From Lachnospiraceae bacterium UBA5902 (lineage in GTDB: Bacteria > Bacillota > Clostridia > Lachnospirales > Lachnospiraceae): a stretch of 20,456 nt of DNA. The stretch is taken from contig DJEI01000071.1 in the NCBI GenBank assembly GCA_002431865.1, positions 1 to 20,456 of the forward strand, in the 5' to 3' direction. The notes beneath the pieces were generated by a model. That model was not told the DNA's origin, did no database searches, and saw only the letters and a list, made by a program, of their open reading frames with translations. Both the position numbers and the translations under genes were made by a program. Shown here piece by piece: positions 7,620 to 15,696 of the stretch. Position 1 is the stretch's first letter. Every line of letters begins with the position of its first letter.

Positions 7620-7646
7620 TAATGATTAAACGGACTGTGCCGATAT
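7620..7646 (+). promoter_or_regulatory. Sigma-28 (SigD/FliA-type) promoter of the FliK-like gene
   Basis: TAAT (7620-7623), a 15-nt spacer and GCCGATAT (7639-7646) match the Bacillus SigD consensus TAAA-N15-GCCGATAT with one mismatch. It lies 81 nt upstream of the FliK-like start at 7728 and directly after a terminator. This places the gene in the late motility regulon. Confidence 0.75.
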
Positions 7647-7727
7647 AAAAAGTAGAGAGCCGGTTCTGGCAATCGAAATCGCAAAACGGAAACAGCGACA
7701 TAGAAATCAAAGATGCAAGGAGCGTAT

Positions 7728-10700
7728 ATGCAGAATATTAATATAAAAAATTCACAGGAAGCAGCAAATGCGTATAGCACATATGAACGAGCGGCAGCGA
7801 ATCAGAATTATGCGTCAGCGGTTGGAACGATGGATGCGTTTGAGGCGGTAGAACAGGTGCAGTATGACCGGACGGCGAAGGTTGAGACAAATGCGCAGAC
7901 GGTTATGGATAATTTTGAGGAATACCGCCGTGACATGCAGGAAAAGGCGAAAACAGAACAGCAGCAGGAGATCAGTGATGAGGAGCAGGCACGGGAAGAT
8001 GCAAAGGAAATTGCGCGTTCCCTCAGTACAGAGGAGATCCAGAAGCTTCGCCAGATGGGAATTGACGTCGGTTCTGCGTCTTTGTCAGATCTGATGGATA
8101 TCGTAAATTCGATGCGGGATCAGGCGCATAAGGATGCATTAGCAAATGTTCTGGCACAGGCGAAGGTCGATCAGGACGATGTATCCAATCTCGTATTTAC
8201 CAGTACGGGCGCGAAGATTGCAGGTACAGACGTGGATTTGCAGGTTGGCAGCAACGATATTTTATATTTGCTGAAAAATAAAATGCCACTCAACCAGGAG
8301 AATCTCTACAAGGCGCATTACAGTGGACAGCAGAGCAGGCAGACATTCGGCGAGGCAGCAGAGCAGGCACAGTCGCAGGCATGGAATGAATTGCCACAGA
8401 CATTACAGACACAGCTGCAGCACATTATAGAACAGGCAGGCATCCCGGTGAATGATCAGAGCAAGGGTGGCGCGGCGATGATGCTCACGAATGATATTCC
8501 GGTTACGACGGATTGCATGCGCGCGTATATGGACATGCAGGTACAGGTTGGAACATCGATAGATAGACTGCCAACGGCAGAAATGGAACAGACCCAGGCA
8601 GAGCAGAACATCGAGATCAAAGCGGAAAAACTCCGGCAGGCGGTCGAAAGCCTGACGGAGACCGATGTGGCAGAAAGTGTGTGGGAGGGAAAACCTCTTA
8701 CGATTGCAGCGATGCTGGCAGCGCGGGAAGATGCAGCAGGAGCGGGAAACGTCGGACGTTCAAATGCGGAAACGTGGAATCCGGCAGAGCAGAATCGTTC
8801 CCGGTCAGATTCCCGGGCGGGAGCTGAGACGCCGCCGCAGTCGCTCCGTGCGGTGACGGCACTGCGGCAGTTGGAGGAACTGCGTCTGTCTATGACACAA
8901 CAGGCGGCAGTCCGTATGTTAAAACAGGATATCAACATTGATACGCGCGACCTGTCACAGGTCGTAGCAAAGCTTCGAAACGTAGAAGCACAGATGACAA
9001 GAGAATTATTTGCCAGAAATGGCGTGGAAGCGACCGAAGAAAATGTCGCGCTATATACAGAGTTGCAACAGGATTTACAGACGATCGGAACGGCTCCGGC
9101 AGTCCGGCTGGGATACCTCTTCGATGCAGAGCGGGTTGCGAATGCTGCGATGAACACGCAGGCAGTTCAGATGCAGGCGCGGGGCAGCGCACTGCAGATA
9201 GTTTCCATGCGTGGATTGGCTGCGCTTGTTGCCGGAGAGGAAATCGACAATCGAGAGGCTGTTGTACAGACCGGGAATCCAGCGGCAGCAGGCAACGCAG
9301 GACAGGTAGATGAAAGCACATCTGCCACCATCCGCCGTTCGGCAGACTTCGTGGCGATGGAGCGGGAATACGATGCACTTGGCACCGCACCGCGGGCAGA
9401 TATGGGAGACAGCATCCGCAAGGCGTTTGTCAATGTGGACGCAATCTTACAGGAGATGCAGCTTCCGGCAGATGCGGAACACACACGTGCCGTGCGTATA
9501 TTAGGATATAATTCGATTGCGGTTACAGAGGAGAATTTACAGCAGGTAATCCAATATGACCGGGAGGTTAATGATCTGCTTGCGGCATGTCAGCCGAACG
9601 CGGTGTTGTCGATGATCCGGGATGGAATCAATCCGCTGGATCTTTCGGTGGAAGAACTGAATCAGACACTGCGGGAGAAAAACTATCAGTCAGGTGTCAA
9701 GGAGACAGAGGATTTTGCGACATTCCTGCGGGATGTAGAACGACGAGGAGAAATCAGCGAAGAGGAACGCTCCGGCTATATTGGCATGTATCGTGTATTG
9801 AAGAAGCTGGAGAAGTCCGGGGATCGGGAAGCCGGGTATCTGTTTGCGAACAACAGTCGTCTTACCGTGCGCAACCTGATTACGGCGATGCGAAGCCGCA
9901 AGGCAGCAGGCATAGATGTCTCTGTGGATGATGCGTTTGGTATGCTGACTGAGATGCAGACTCGCGGTACGAAGATGGACGCGCAGATAGAAGCGGCATT
10001 TTCGAATGAAGAAAAAAGGAGCGTGCAGGGTAATCGTGTGCAGGATATAGAGATGGCAGAAAATGCGGAAGATGCAGTGAACCCATGGCGGGAGATTGAA
10101 ACAGACAACTCGCTTGCGGAGGCGGAAGAATTGCTGCAGGCACAGAGATTGGAAGAAAGTGCTGTGAATGTGCAGGCGGCAAATGTGATTCTACATGGAA
10201 CGGATGCGGTGGAAAGCACAGATATATACAGCCTTCTGGCGCAGGTAATGAAGAACCTGCATTTTGAAGATCATATGACAGAGGATGCTGTCGACACAGA
10301 AACCGATGCGATGGCAAAGTCACTTGCCGGGGCAGAAATCGAATTGCTGTTTGAGGCGGAAAGCCTGTTAGAACAGCTTGGACAAGGCGGAGATCTGTCA
10401 CTGACCTATGCGGATCTGCAGCAACAGCTTGTAGAGCAGATGTATACACAGGCGCAGCTTGGTGGAACGTCGATGGATTTTCAGAATTTGAAACTGGTGC
10501 AGGCTGGATTCCGTATCCTTGGTGCAATGGCAAAGCGGCAGCAGTACCAGTTGCCGGTTGCGACGGAGACAGGAACCAGGCTTGTCAATCTGACTTTGCA
10601 GACCGACGCCGGTCAGCGTGGCACGATCGAGATACAATTGCCATCTGCGCGATTCGGAAAGCTTTCCGCGACCTTGCATGTGGATGCAGAGGGGCAATGG

Positions 10701-10943
10701 GTTGGCTCAATCGTTGCGGATACTTCAGATGGTAACAACGCATTGCAGGCACAGTCAGAAGCATTTGGGACATTGCTTGCGGAGAGTCCGTATGCGGATG
10801 CGAAGATTTCACTGGGGCAGAGCCACAGGGTGGACTTTACGAATTCCGCACAGGCAGATGCGGTGGCTCATCCTTCGACACAGAAACTTTGTGAAGCTTC
10901 CGTGTTCTTTGTTAAGGCATTCGCGCAAATTTCCGATAAATAA
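7728..10943 (+). CDS. Giant flagellar FliK-like / DUF6240-type protein
   Basis: The start is set at ATG 7728, since AAGGAG (7717-7722) sits 5 nt before it; ATG 7713 has no site. The 1071-aa product is acidic, helical and glutamine/glutamate-rich, with no signal peptide or membrane segment, as expected for a cytoplasmic or flagellum-exported protein. Short repeated motifs punctuate it: MGIDVGSASLSDLMDIV, NGVEATEENV, IAVTEENLQQVIQ, INPLDLSVEELNQTLRE and LTVRNLITAM. The last 130 or so residues (about 942-1020) resemble the FliK C-terminal hook-length domain: a beta-rich stretch with IEIQLPSARFGKLSATLHVD. The N-terminus (QNINIKNSQEAANAYSTYE) fits DUF6240 proteins of flagellated Lachnospiraceae, as I recall that family. 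A sigma-28 promoter upstream and flagellin 28 bp downstream support a flagellar job. The exact role, hook-length ruler or export-linked factor, is inference. Confidence 0.7.
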   Translation: MQNINIKNSQEAANAYSTYERAAANQNYASAVGTMDAFEAVEQVQYDRTAKVETNAQTVMDNFEEYRRDMQEKAKTEQQQEISDEEQAREDAKEIARSLSTEEIQKLRQMGIDVGSASLSDLMDIVNSMRDQAHKDALANVLAQAKVDQDDVSNLVFTSTGAKIAGTDVDLQVGSNDILYLLKNKMPLNQENLYKAHYSGQQSRQTFGEAAEQAQSQAWNELPQTLQTQLQHIIEQAGIPVNDQSKGGAAMMLTNDIPVTTDCMRAYMDMQVQVGTSIDRLPTAEMEQTQAEQNIEIKAEKLRQAVESLTETDVAESVWEGKPLTIAAMLAAREDAAGAGNVGRSNAETWNPAEQNRSRSDSRAGAETPPQSLRAVTALRQLEELRLSMTQQAAVRMLKQDINIDTRDLSQVVAKLRNVEAQMTRELFARNGVEATEENVALYTELQQDLQTIGTAPAVRLGYLFDAERVANAAMNTQAVQMQARGSALQIVSMRGLAALVAGEEIDNREAVVQTGNPAAAGNAGQVDESTSATIRRSADFVAMEREYDALGTAPRADMGDSIRKAFVNVDAILQEMQLPADAEHTRAVRILGYNSIAVTEENLQQVIQYDREVNDLLAACQPNAVLSMIRDGINPLDLSVEELNQTLREKNYQSGVKETEDFATFLRDVERRGEISEEERSGYIGMYRVLKKLEKSGDREAGYLFANNSRLTVRNLITAMRSRKAAGIDVSVDDAFGMLTEMQTRGTKMDAQIEAAFSNEEKRSVQGNRVQDIEMAENAEDAVNPWREIETDNSLAEAEELLQAQRLEESAVNVQAANVILHGTDAVESTDIYSLLAQVMKNLHFEDHMTEDAVDTETDAMAKSLAGAEIELLFEAESLLEQLGQGGDLSLTYADLQQQLVEQMYTQAQLGGTSMDFQNLKLVQAGFRILGAMAKRQQYQLPVATETGTRLVNLTLQTDAGQRGTIEIQLPSARFGKLSATLHVDAEGQWVGSIVADTSDGNNALQAQSEAFGTLLAESPYADAKISLGQSHRVDFTNSAQADAVAHPSTQKLCEASVFFVKAFAQISDK
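10913..10939 (+). promoter_or_regulatory. Sigma-28 promoter for flagellin inside the end of the FliK-like gene
   Basis: TAAG (10913-10916), a 15-nt spacer and TCCGATAA (10932-10939) match the SigD consensus with the same spacing as the promoter at 7620. It lies in the last ten codons of the upstream gene. A start about 7 nt downstream would give a leader of roughly 26 nt before ATG 10972, holding GGAGG at 10961-10965. This lets flagellin be made in excess of the upstream gene. Confidence 0.65.
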
Positions 10944-10971
10944 GTTAGAAACAGATGACAGGAGGCAGAAC

Positions 10972-12402
10972 ATGAGAATTAACTATAATGCGTTGGCGAT
11001 GAATGCCACGACGAATTTTGGTAAAATAAATAATAAAGTTGCAAAGTCGATGTCCAGACTTTCTTCCGGGTATAAGATTACAAGCCCGGCAGATGATGCG
11101 GCAGGACTTGCGATTTCAAAGAAGATGAGTGCACAGATCCGGGGACTTGACCGCGCAGCATTGAATTCCAATGATGGTATCTCTGTGATCCAGTCCGCAG
11201 AGGGCGGCATGGAGGAGATGCACAGCATTTTAGGACGTATGCGTGAGCTTGCCGTGCAGGCGGCAAATGATGTCAACGATGAAGTCGACCGTGATGCGAT
11301 TCAGGAGGAAATCGATTCTCTGGCAGCCGAGCTGACACAGATTTCCGATACGACCGCATTTAACGGACAGACGCTGCTGAATGGTGATCTGACGAGGCGT
11401 TCCCTGTCCAGCGTCAATGGTGTGAAGGCAACATACATTTCATCAGAGGTAAGTACGGGTGTTTATTCGATCAATGTAACTGCGGATGCAGAACAGGCAT
11501 CCATGACAACCGGATTAACTTATTCCACGGCCGTAATCACGAAAGAGCAGGCAGGAACGCTGAAGGTAAATGGATTTGCAATCGAGATTGAGGAAGGCAT
11601 GACGATGGAGGATGTGTATGGAAAGATTCAGACCAGTCTTGCCAAGATCAATATAGATGTCTTTGCGTCGAATGACGGAACGACAGAAGAGAGCTTTGAC
11701 AGTGGAGCGCCGGTTGTGTTCCGCACAAAGGCATACGGTAGTAGCGAGAAAATCAGCATTTCTGTGGGAAATCCAGAGCTGGCAGCGGTACTGGGAGTGA
11801 CAGATGGTACAATGAAGCAGGGTAAGGATTGCCAGGCAGCTTTGAACGTCACAGAGGATGGATTTTCTACAACTGCAACTTTGAAGACAGATGGAAATAA
11901 GATTGAGGTGACAGACCGAAGCGGCTTCTCAATGACGATTGAAGCAGATCCGGGTGCCGTTGCAGAAAATGGCGGAGCCATAACGGCGGAGATCGAAGTG
12001 CTGTCGGCTGGAACAATGGTGATACAGACGGGTTCCAATGAGGGTGAGCAGTTGGCGATTGACATTCCAGAGTTAAATGCAAAATCGCTTGGCGTAGATG
12101 AACTGATCATGTACACACATAATTATGCAAGCCAGGCAGTGGATATTATTGATGAGGCAGTGAAGAAGGTTTCAGCTGCACGTTCGAAGCTGGGTGCTTA
12201 TGAGAATCGTCTGGATGATGTTCATTCGAATCTGGAGGTGCAGAGCGAGAGTATCACAGAAGCATATTCACGGATTATGGATACGGATATGGCGGAGGAA
12301 ATGACCGAATATACACAGCAGGAGGTGCTGTCGCAGGCGGCGATCGCAATGATGCAGAAAGCCAATGATCGTCCGGAATCTATCTTGCAGCTGCTTCAGT
12401 AA
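10972..12402 (+). CDS. Flagellin
   Basis: The start is ATG 10972 with GGAGG at 10961-10965; an open frame extends far upstream but only as a shadow of the previous gene. The 476-aa protein has the conserved N-terminal D0/D1 region to about residue 140. This includes MRINYNALAMNA, LSSGYKITSPADDAAGLAIS and LGRMRELAVQAAND. A variable centre of about 235 residues follows, then the C-terminal D1/D0 region from about 375, ending in ILQLLQ. The R-x-R-E-L-A-V-Q patch and following glutamates needed for TLR5 recognition in enterobacterial flagellin are present. Flagellin is exported by the flagellar type III system, so there is no signal peptide. It is followed 67 bp later by a FliS-like chaperone and preceded by its own sigma-28 promoter. 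Gene naming (hag/fliC) is left open because paralogues are usual in this group. Confidence 0.96.
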   Translation: MRINYNALAMNATTNFGKINNKVAKSMSRLSSGYKITSPADDAAGLAISKKMSAQIRGLDRAALNSNDGISVIQSAEGGMEEMHSILGRMRELAVQAANDVNDEVDRDAIQEEIDSLAAELTQISDTTAFNGQTLLNGDLTRRSLSSVNGVKATYISSEVSTGVYSINVTADAEQASMTTGLTYSTAVITKEQAGTLKVNGFAIEIEEGMTMEDVYGKIQTSLAKINIDVFASNDGTTEESFDSGAPVVFRTKAYGSSEKISISVGNPELAAVLGVTDGTMKQGKDCQAALNVTEDGFSTTATLKTDGNKIEVTDRSGFSMTIEADPGAVAENGGAITAEIEVLSAGTMVIQTGSNEGEQLAIDIPELNAKSLGVDELIMYTHNYASQAVDIIDEAVKKVSAARSKLGAYENRLDDVHSNLEVQSESITEAYSRIMDTDMAEEMTEYTQQEVLSQAAIAMMQKANDRPESILQLLQ

Positions 12403-12469
12403 TGCTCTGTGGAGAAAATGAAACATCGCGGAAAAATTCACTCATAGAGTGGGAAGTAAGAGGAAAAAC

Positions 12470-12949
12470 ATGACACAGGAACAAAAACAGGAATTCACAC
12501 GGCGCATCAGTCAGGAAAACCACAGTGGTCTGATTCTGGTACTGTGTGATATCTTTCATACATATGGAAATGACGCGATAGCGGCATATGAGGCGGATGA
12601 CCGGACGGCGTATCTGCAGAATATCGGGCAGGCGCGGCGCGCAATGCAGGAGCTGATCGACTGCTTTTCGAAAGAAGATCCGCTTGGAAGAAATGTAATT
12701 GCCATTTTAAGATTTATCTATGGGAAGCTTGTACGCTCAGAAGTGCGCAGACAGCCGGATGAGCTGGAACGGTGTGTGCAGATGGTCGATGATCTGCGCG
12801 TCGGATTTGTGCATTTGCATGAACTTGACAACGAGGGCGCTGTGATGCAGAATGTACATCAGGTGTACGCTGGACTTACCTATGGTAAGGGCATGTTAAA
12901 TGAGAGCGTGCAGGGCGTAGATTATGGTACGCGGGGGTATCAGGTGTAA
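12470..12949 (+). CDS. fliS: FliS-like flagellin export chaperone
   Basis: The start is placed at ATG 12470 because AAGAGGA precedes it; the GTG at 12449 lacks a site. The 159-aa product is all-helical. It shows FliS features: EFTRRISQENHSGLILVLCD at the N-terminus, an R-R-A-M-Q-E-L helix, the ILRFIYGKLVRSE segment and the C-terminal VYAGLTYGKGMLNES, close to the usual FliS GLTYGKG ending. FliS binds the flagellin C-terminus in the cytosol and prevents early polymerisation. The protein is somewhat longer than typical FliS (about 125-135 aa) and diverged, so it may be a paralogue specialised for the adjacent flagellin. It directly follows flagellin with no terminator. Confidence 0.8.
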   Translation: MTQEQKQEFTRRISQENHSGLILVLCDIFHTYGNDAIAAYEADDRTAYLQNIGQARRAMQELIDCFSKEDPLGRNVIAILRFIYGKLVRSEVRRQPDELERCVQMVDDLRVGFVHLHELDNEGAVMQNVHQVYAGLTYGKGMLNESVQGVDYGTRGYQV

Positions 12950-13010
12950 GAACAGAGCGATGCCGTGCGTTATCAGAAAGGGTAAACAAAATGAAAAGGA
13001 GCAAATAAAG

Positions 13011-13427
13011 ATGAAAAAAGATGATTGTATTTTCTGTAAGATCGCAAATGGAGAGATTCCATCTGCAACCGTATATGAGACACCAGAGTGCCGCGTGATT
13101 CTGGATCTGGCACCAGCCAATCAGGGACATGCACTGATCCTGACGAAGGAGCATTACGATAACATCTACCAGCTAGACGAGGAGACTGCAGGCAAGGTAT
13201 TTTCACTTGCAACGCATGTTGCGAAAGCAGTACAGGAAGAAACCGGCTGTGAGGGCTTGAATATCGTGCAGAACAATGGAGAGGTTGCCGGACAGACGGT
13301 GCATCATTTCCATATGCATGTGATTCCACGTCACGCAGGGGATGACGTAAAGGTGACATGGAAGCAGGGCGAGACAGAATCAGAATCCTTAAAGGCGTTG
13401 GCAGATGCAATCAGAAAGCATATCTAG
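13011..13427 (+). CDS. HIT family protein (Hint/PKCI-like nucleotide hydrolase)
   Basis: The start is ATG 13011 after GGAG (12998-13001); the longer frame from 12924 overlaps the upstream gene and is not needed. The 138-aa protein is full length for the Hint branch: CIFC at 6-9 (zinc-type pair), KIANGEIPS, HALILTKEHY, and the HIT triad H99-F-H101-M-H103 followed by VIPR. H101 is the expected nucleophile. Members hydrolyse purine nucleoside phosphoramidates or related AMP conjugates in the cytosol. The downstream VanZ-like gene starts near its stop, so the two are probably translated together. Confidence 0.92.
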   Translation: MKKDDCIFCKIANGEIPSATVYETPECRVILDLAPANQGHALILTKEHYDNIYQLDEETAGKVFSLATHVAKAVQEETGCEGLNIVQNNGEVAGQTVHHFHMHVIPRHAGDDVKVTWKQGETESESLKALADAIRKHI

Positions 13428-13437
13428 GAGTCCGCGG

Positions 13438-13962
13438 GTGCAGTTGGGGAGGCTGTCAAAGCGGCAGATGGTGTTTCTTGTACTGTCGGTTCTGTTTGCG
13501 GTTATGATCTTCTGTTTCTCTGCCAGAAATGGTGTGGAATCGACGGAGGACAGTTATACGGTCGGGATGGAGTTTGGACGGATCGTACACCCGGATTTTA
13601 AGAACTGGCCGGAGGAGGCGCAGCTTGCGTTTGCGGCGAAAGTCGATCATCCAATCCGGAAGCTGGCACATGCGACAGAGTACGCCGTCTTTGCAATGTT
13701 GCTTTGCGGTGTATGGCTGGATACCAGCAGGAAACGGAAGTTGTCGGCACTTTTCGCATGGGGAACCGCAACGGCGTATGCGATGACGGACGAGTTTCAT
13801 CAGTTGTTTGTTCCCGGGCGAAGCGGACAGGCAAAAGATGTACTGCTCGATAGCTGTGGAGCAGCCGGGGGTGTGCTGCTTTTGATGCTGGTGATGCTGT
13901 TGCTCCGTGTTTTCCGTAGAAAGCATGATGACGGAACTGACAAACAGACATCATCCGGATGA
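13438..13962 (+). CDS. VanZ family membrane protein
   Basis: The start is proposed as GTG 13438, since TAGGAG (13425-13430) lies 7 nt before it. The alternative in-frame ATG 13405 lies inside the HIT gene and has no site. The 174-aa product has hydrophobic segments at about 10-27, 80-94, 101-116 and 142-158. The full VanZ signature is present: RKLAHATEYAVFAMLL (74-89), TDEFHQLFVPGRSGQAKDV (117-135) and a conserved D138 with SCGAAGG. The polar motif residues face each other in the membrane in family models, and the biochemical activity is unknown. The site TAGGAG overlaps the HIT stop codon, suggesting translational coupling. It ends about 50 bp before the metK promoter. Confidence 0.85.
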   Translation: MQLGRLSKRQMVFLVLSVLFAVMIFCFSARNGVESTEDSYTVGMEFGRIVHPDFKNWPEEAQLAFAAKVDHPIRKLAHATEYAVFAMLLCGVWLDTSRKRKLSALFAWGTATAYAMTDEFHQLFVPGRSGQAKDVLLDSCGAAGGVLLLMLVMLLLRVFRRKHDDGTDKQTSSG

Positions 13963-14011
13963 AAATATGCCAGAACATGCGAAAATACAACGAGAATAGC
14001 AAATAAAACCA

Positions 14012-14040
14012 TTGACAATTAGAAATATATGATATATGTT
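14012..14040 (+). promoter_or_regulatory. Vegetative promoter of the metK riboswitch leader
   Basis: A perfect -35 TTGACA (14012-14017) is followed after 17 nt by TATGTT (14035-14040). Transcription would start just before the SAM-I aptamer at 14052. Confidence 0.7.
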
Positions 14041-14051
14041 AGACATGTCTC

Positions 14052-14158
14052 TCTTATTCAGAGTGGTGGAGTCATAAGGGACGAAGAAGCCACGGCAACC
14101 CCGGAGACGGAAGGTGCCGACCTGAGCGATACTTAGATTAAGTTGTCGAGCAATAAGA
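14052..14158 (+). promoter_or_regulatory. SAM-I (S-box) riboswitch aptamer
   Basis: P1 is formed by TCTTATT (14052-14058) and AATAAGA (14152-14158). The conserved core follows: CAGAGTGGTGGAG, a P2 closed by GTGG (14064-14067) and CCAC (14090-14093), the GAAGCCACGGCAACC segment, GGTGCC, and GAGCAATAAG at the end. This is the SAM-I core order. The leader sits upstream of metK, the SAM synthetase, as expected for feedback by its own product. When SAM is bound, the terminator at 14178-14210 should form. Confidence 0.9.
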
Positions 14159-14177
14159 AGATTTGATAACGACTTTC

Positions 14178-14210
14178 AAATCCGGTTGCTTGCAGCCGGA
14201 TTTATTTTTT
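14178..14210 (+). terminator. Riboswitch-controlled terminator
   Basis: AAATCCGG (14178-14185) pairs with CCGGATTT (14196-14203), extended by TTGC/GCAG, and is followed by ATTTTTT. A competing antiterminator stem is visible: GATTTGA (14160-14166) with TCAAATC (14176-14182), which uses part of the terminator 5' arm. This fits transcriptional OFF control by SAM. Confidence 0.85.
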
Positions 14211-14296
14211 ATGAATTGCCGCTGATTAAGAGACAACCACAATATACACAAGGTAAAGCGAACCAGTAGTGGAACAATAAAACATGGGTAAAGTGA

Positions 14297-14432
14297 GATG
14301 TCTATTATAATAATTCCTAAACAGACCATTAGAAACACGTCGGTACTTAATGAGTGCACAGCACGAATTTAGTATCCGCTACGTGTTTCTATGAGTGCGA
14401 ACGTGTCTGTGTGGAATTATTAAATAGACATC
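14297..14432. other. 136-nt long imperfect hairpin between riboswitch and metK
   Basis: Nested complementary arms build one long stem-loop. GATGTCTATT-a-TAATAATTCC (14297-14317) pairs with 14413-14432, 20 bp with one bulge. ACAGAC (14321-14326) pairs with GTCTGT (14405-14410). TAGAAACACGT (14330-14340) pairs with ACGTGTTTCTA (14381-14391). An apical stem at 14341-14378 has CGG/CCG, TACT/AGTA, AAT/ATT, a tandem G-A step and GTGC-aca-GCAC. About 51 bp form in all. It lies downstream of the terminator, so it is only in the full-length metK transcript. It may be a MITE-like insertion or a structured RNA. No clear target-site duplication is seen. Confidence 0.7.
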
Positions 14433-14491
14433 GTATATAACCATAGCGTATATTCCACTATCAAGGAGAGCGAGTTCAAAAGGAGGAACAA

Positions 14492-15679
14492 ATGGAGAAG
14501 TTATTATTTACTTCAGAATCAGTAACCGAAGGCCATCCTGACAAAATCTGTGATCAGATCAGTGATGCCGTATTAGACGCACTTCTGGCACAGGATCCTA
14601 TGAGCCGTGTTGCCTGTGAGACAGCCGTAACAACCGGACTGGTACTTGTTATGGGTGAGATCACAACAAAGGCACAGATCGACATTCAGACAATCGTCCG
14701 TGAGACAATCCGCGAGATTGGTTATGACCGTGCAAAGTACGGATTTGACTGTGATACCTGTGGCGTGATCGTAGCACTTGACAAGCAGTCAACCGATATC
14801 GCAATGGGCGTTGACAAGGCACTCGAAGCAAAGGAAAATCATATGTCAGACGAAGAGATCGAGGCAATCGGTGCCGGCGATCAGGGTATGATGTTCGGCT
14901 ATGCAACAAACGAGACACCAGAGCTTATGCCATATCCAATCTCACTGGCACACAAGCTTGCAAGAAAACTGACAGAGGTTCGTAAGAATGGTACACTTTC
15001 TTATTTAAGACCGGACGGCAAGACACAGGTATCTGTAGAGTATGATGAGAACGGAAAGCCTTGCAGATTAGAGGCAGTTGTGCTTTCTACCCAGCATGAT
15101 GAGAATGTATCGCAGGAGCAGATCCATGCGGATATCAAGAAATATGTATTTGATCCAGTCCTTCCACAGGATATGATCGACGATGAGACGAAGTTCTTCA
15201 TCAACCCAACCGGACGTTTTGTTATCGGTGGACCAAACGGTGACTCCGGTGTAACCGGACGTAAGATTATCGTAGACACTTACGGTGGATATGCACGCCA
15301 CGGCGGCGGAGCATTCTCTGGAAAGGACTGCACAAAGGTAGACCGTTCCGCAGCGTATGCCGCACGTTATGTAGCAAAGAATATCGTAGCAGCCGGACTG
15401 GCTGAAAAGTGCGAGATCCAGCTTTCTTATGCGATCGGTGTTGCAAGACCAACTTCAATCATGGTCGATACATTTGGTACAGGCAGGCTTGCAGATGATA
15501 AACTCGTAGAGATCATCCGTGAGAACTTCGATCTGCGCCCGGCAGGTATCATCAAGATGCTTGATCTGCGCAGACCAATTTACAAGCAGACAGCCGCTTA
15601 TGGACATTTTGGAAGAACCGATATCGACCTTCCGTGGGAGAAGACCGACAAGGCAGACGACTTAAAGAAATATTTATAA
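14492..15679 (+). CDS. metK: S-adenosylmethionine synthetase (methionine adenosyltransferase)
   Basis: A 395-aa full-length MetK with a perfect AGGAGG (14481-14486) before ATG 14492. It makes SAM from methionine and ATP in the cytosol. Hallmarks are [20 protein letters not shown] at the N-terminus, the [12 protein letters not shown] loop, [20 protein letters not shown], and the [20 protein letters not shown]-loop-like block with metal-binding residues. Expression is controlled by the upstream SAM-I riboswitch. The carbamoyltransferase-like gene starts 17 bp after its stop with no terminator between, so read-through links SAM status to the downstream genes. Confidence 0.98.
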   Translation: MEKLLFTSESVTEGHPDKICDQISDAVLDALLAQDPMSRVACETAVTTGLVLVMGEITTKAQIDIQTIVRETIREIGYDRAKYGFDCDTCGVIVALDKQSTDIAMGVDKALEAKENHMSDEEIEAIGAGDQGMMFGYATNETPELMPYPISLAHKLARKLTEVRKNGTLSYLRPDGKTQVSVEYDENGKPCRLEAVVLSTQHDENVSQEQIHADIKKYVFDPVLPQDMIDDETKFFINPTGRFVIGGPNGDSGVTGRKIIVDTYGGYARHGGGAFSGKDCTKVDRSAAYAARYVAKNIVAAGLAEKCEIQLSYAIGVARPTSIMVDTFGTGRLADDKLVEIIRENFDLRPAGIIKMLDLRRPIYKQTAAYGHFGRTDIDLPWEKTDKADDLKKYL

Positions 15680-15696
15680 AATGGGAGGAAGATATC

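Noticed and set aside
8456..9157. 233-aa minus-strand open frame inside the FliK-like gene
   Set aside because: It is serine/alanine-rich antisense to a gene with clear coding bias, with no start signal; a shadow of biased codon use.
10618..10971. Upstream in-frame extension of flagellin
   Set aside because: It overlaps the FliK-like gene in another frame, and the conserved flagellin N-terminus with its own ribosome binding site starts at 10972.
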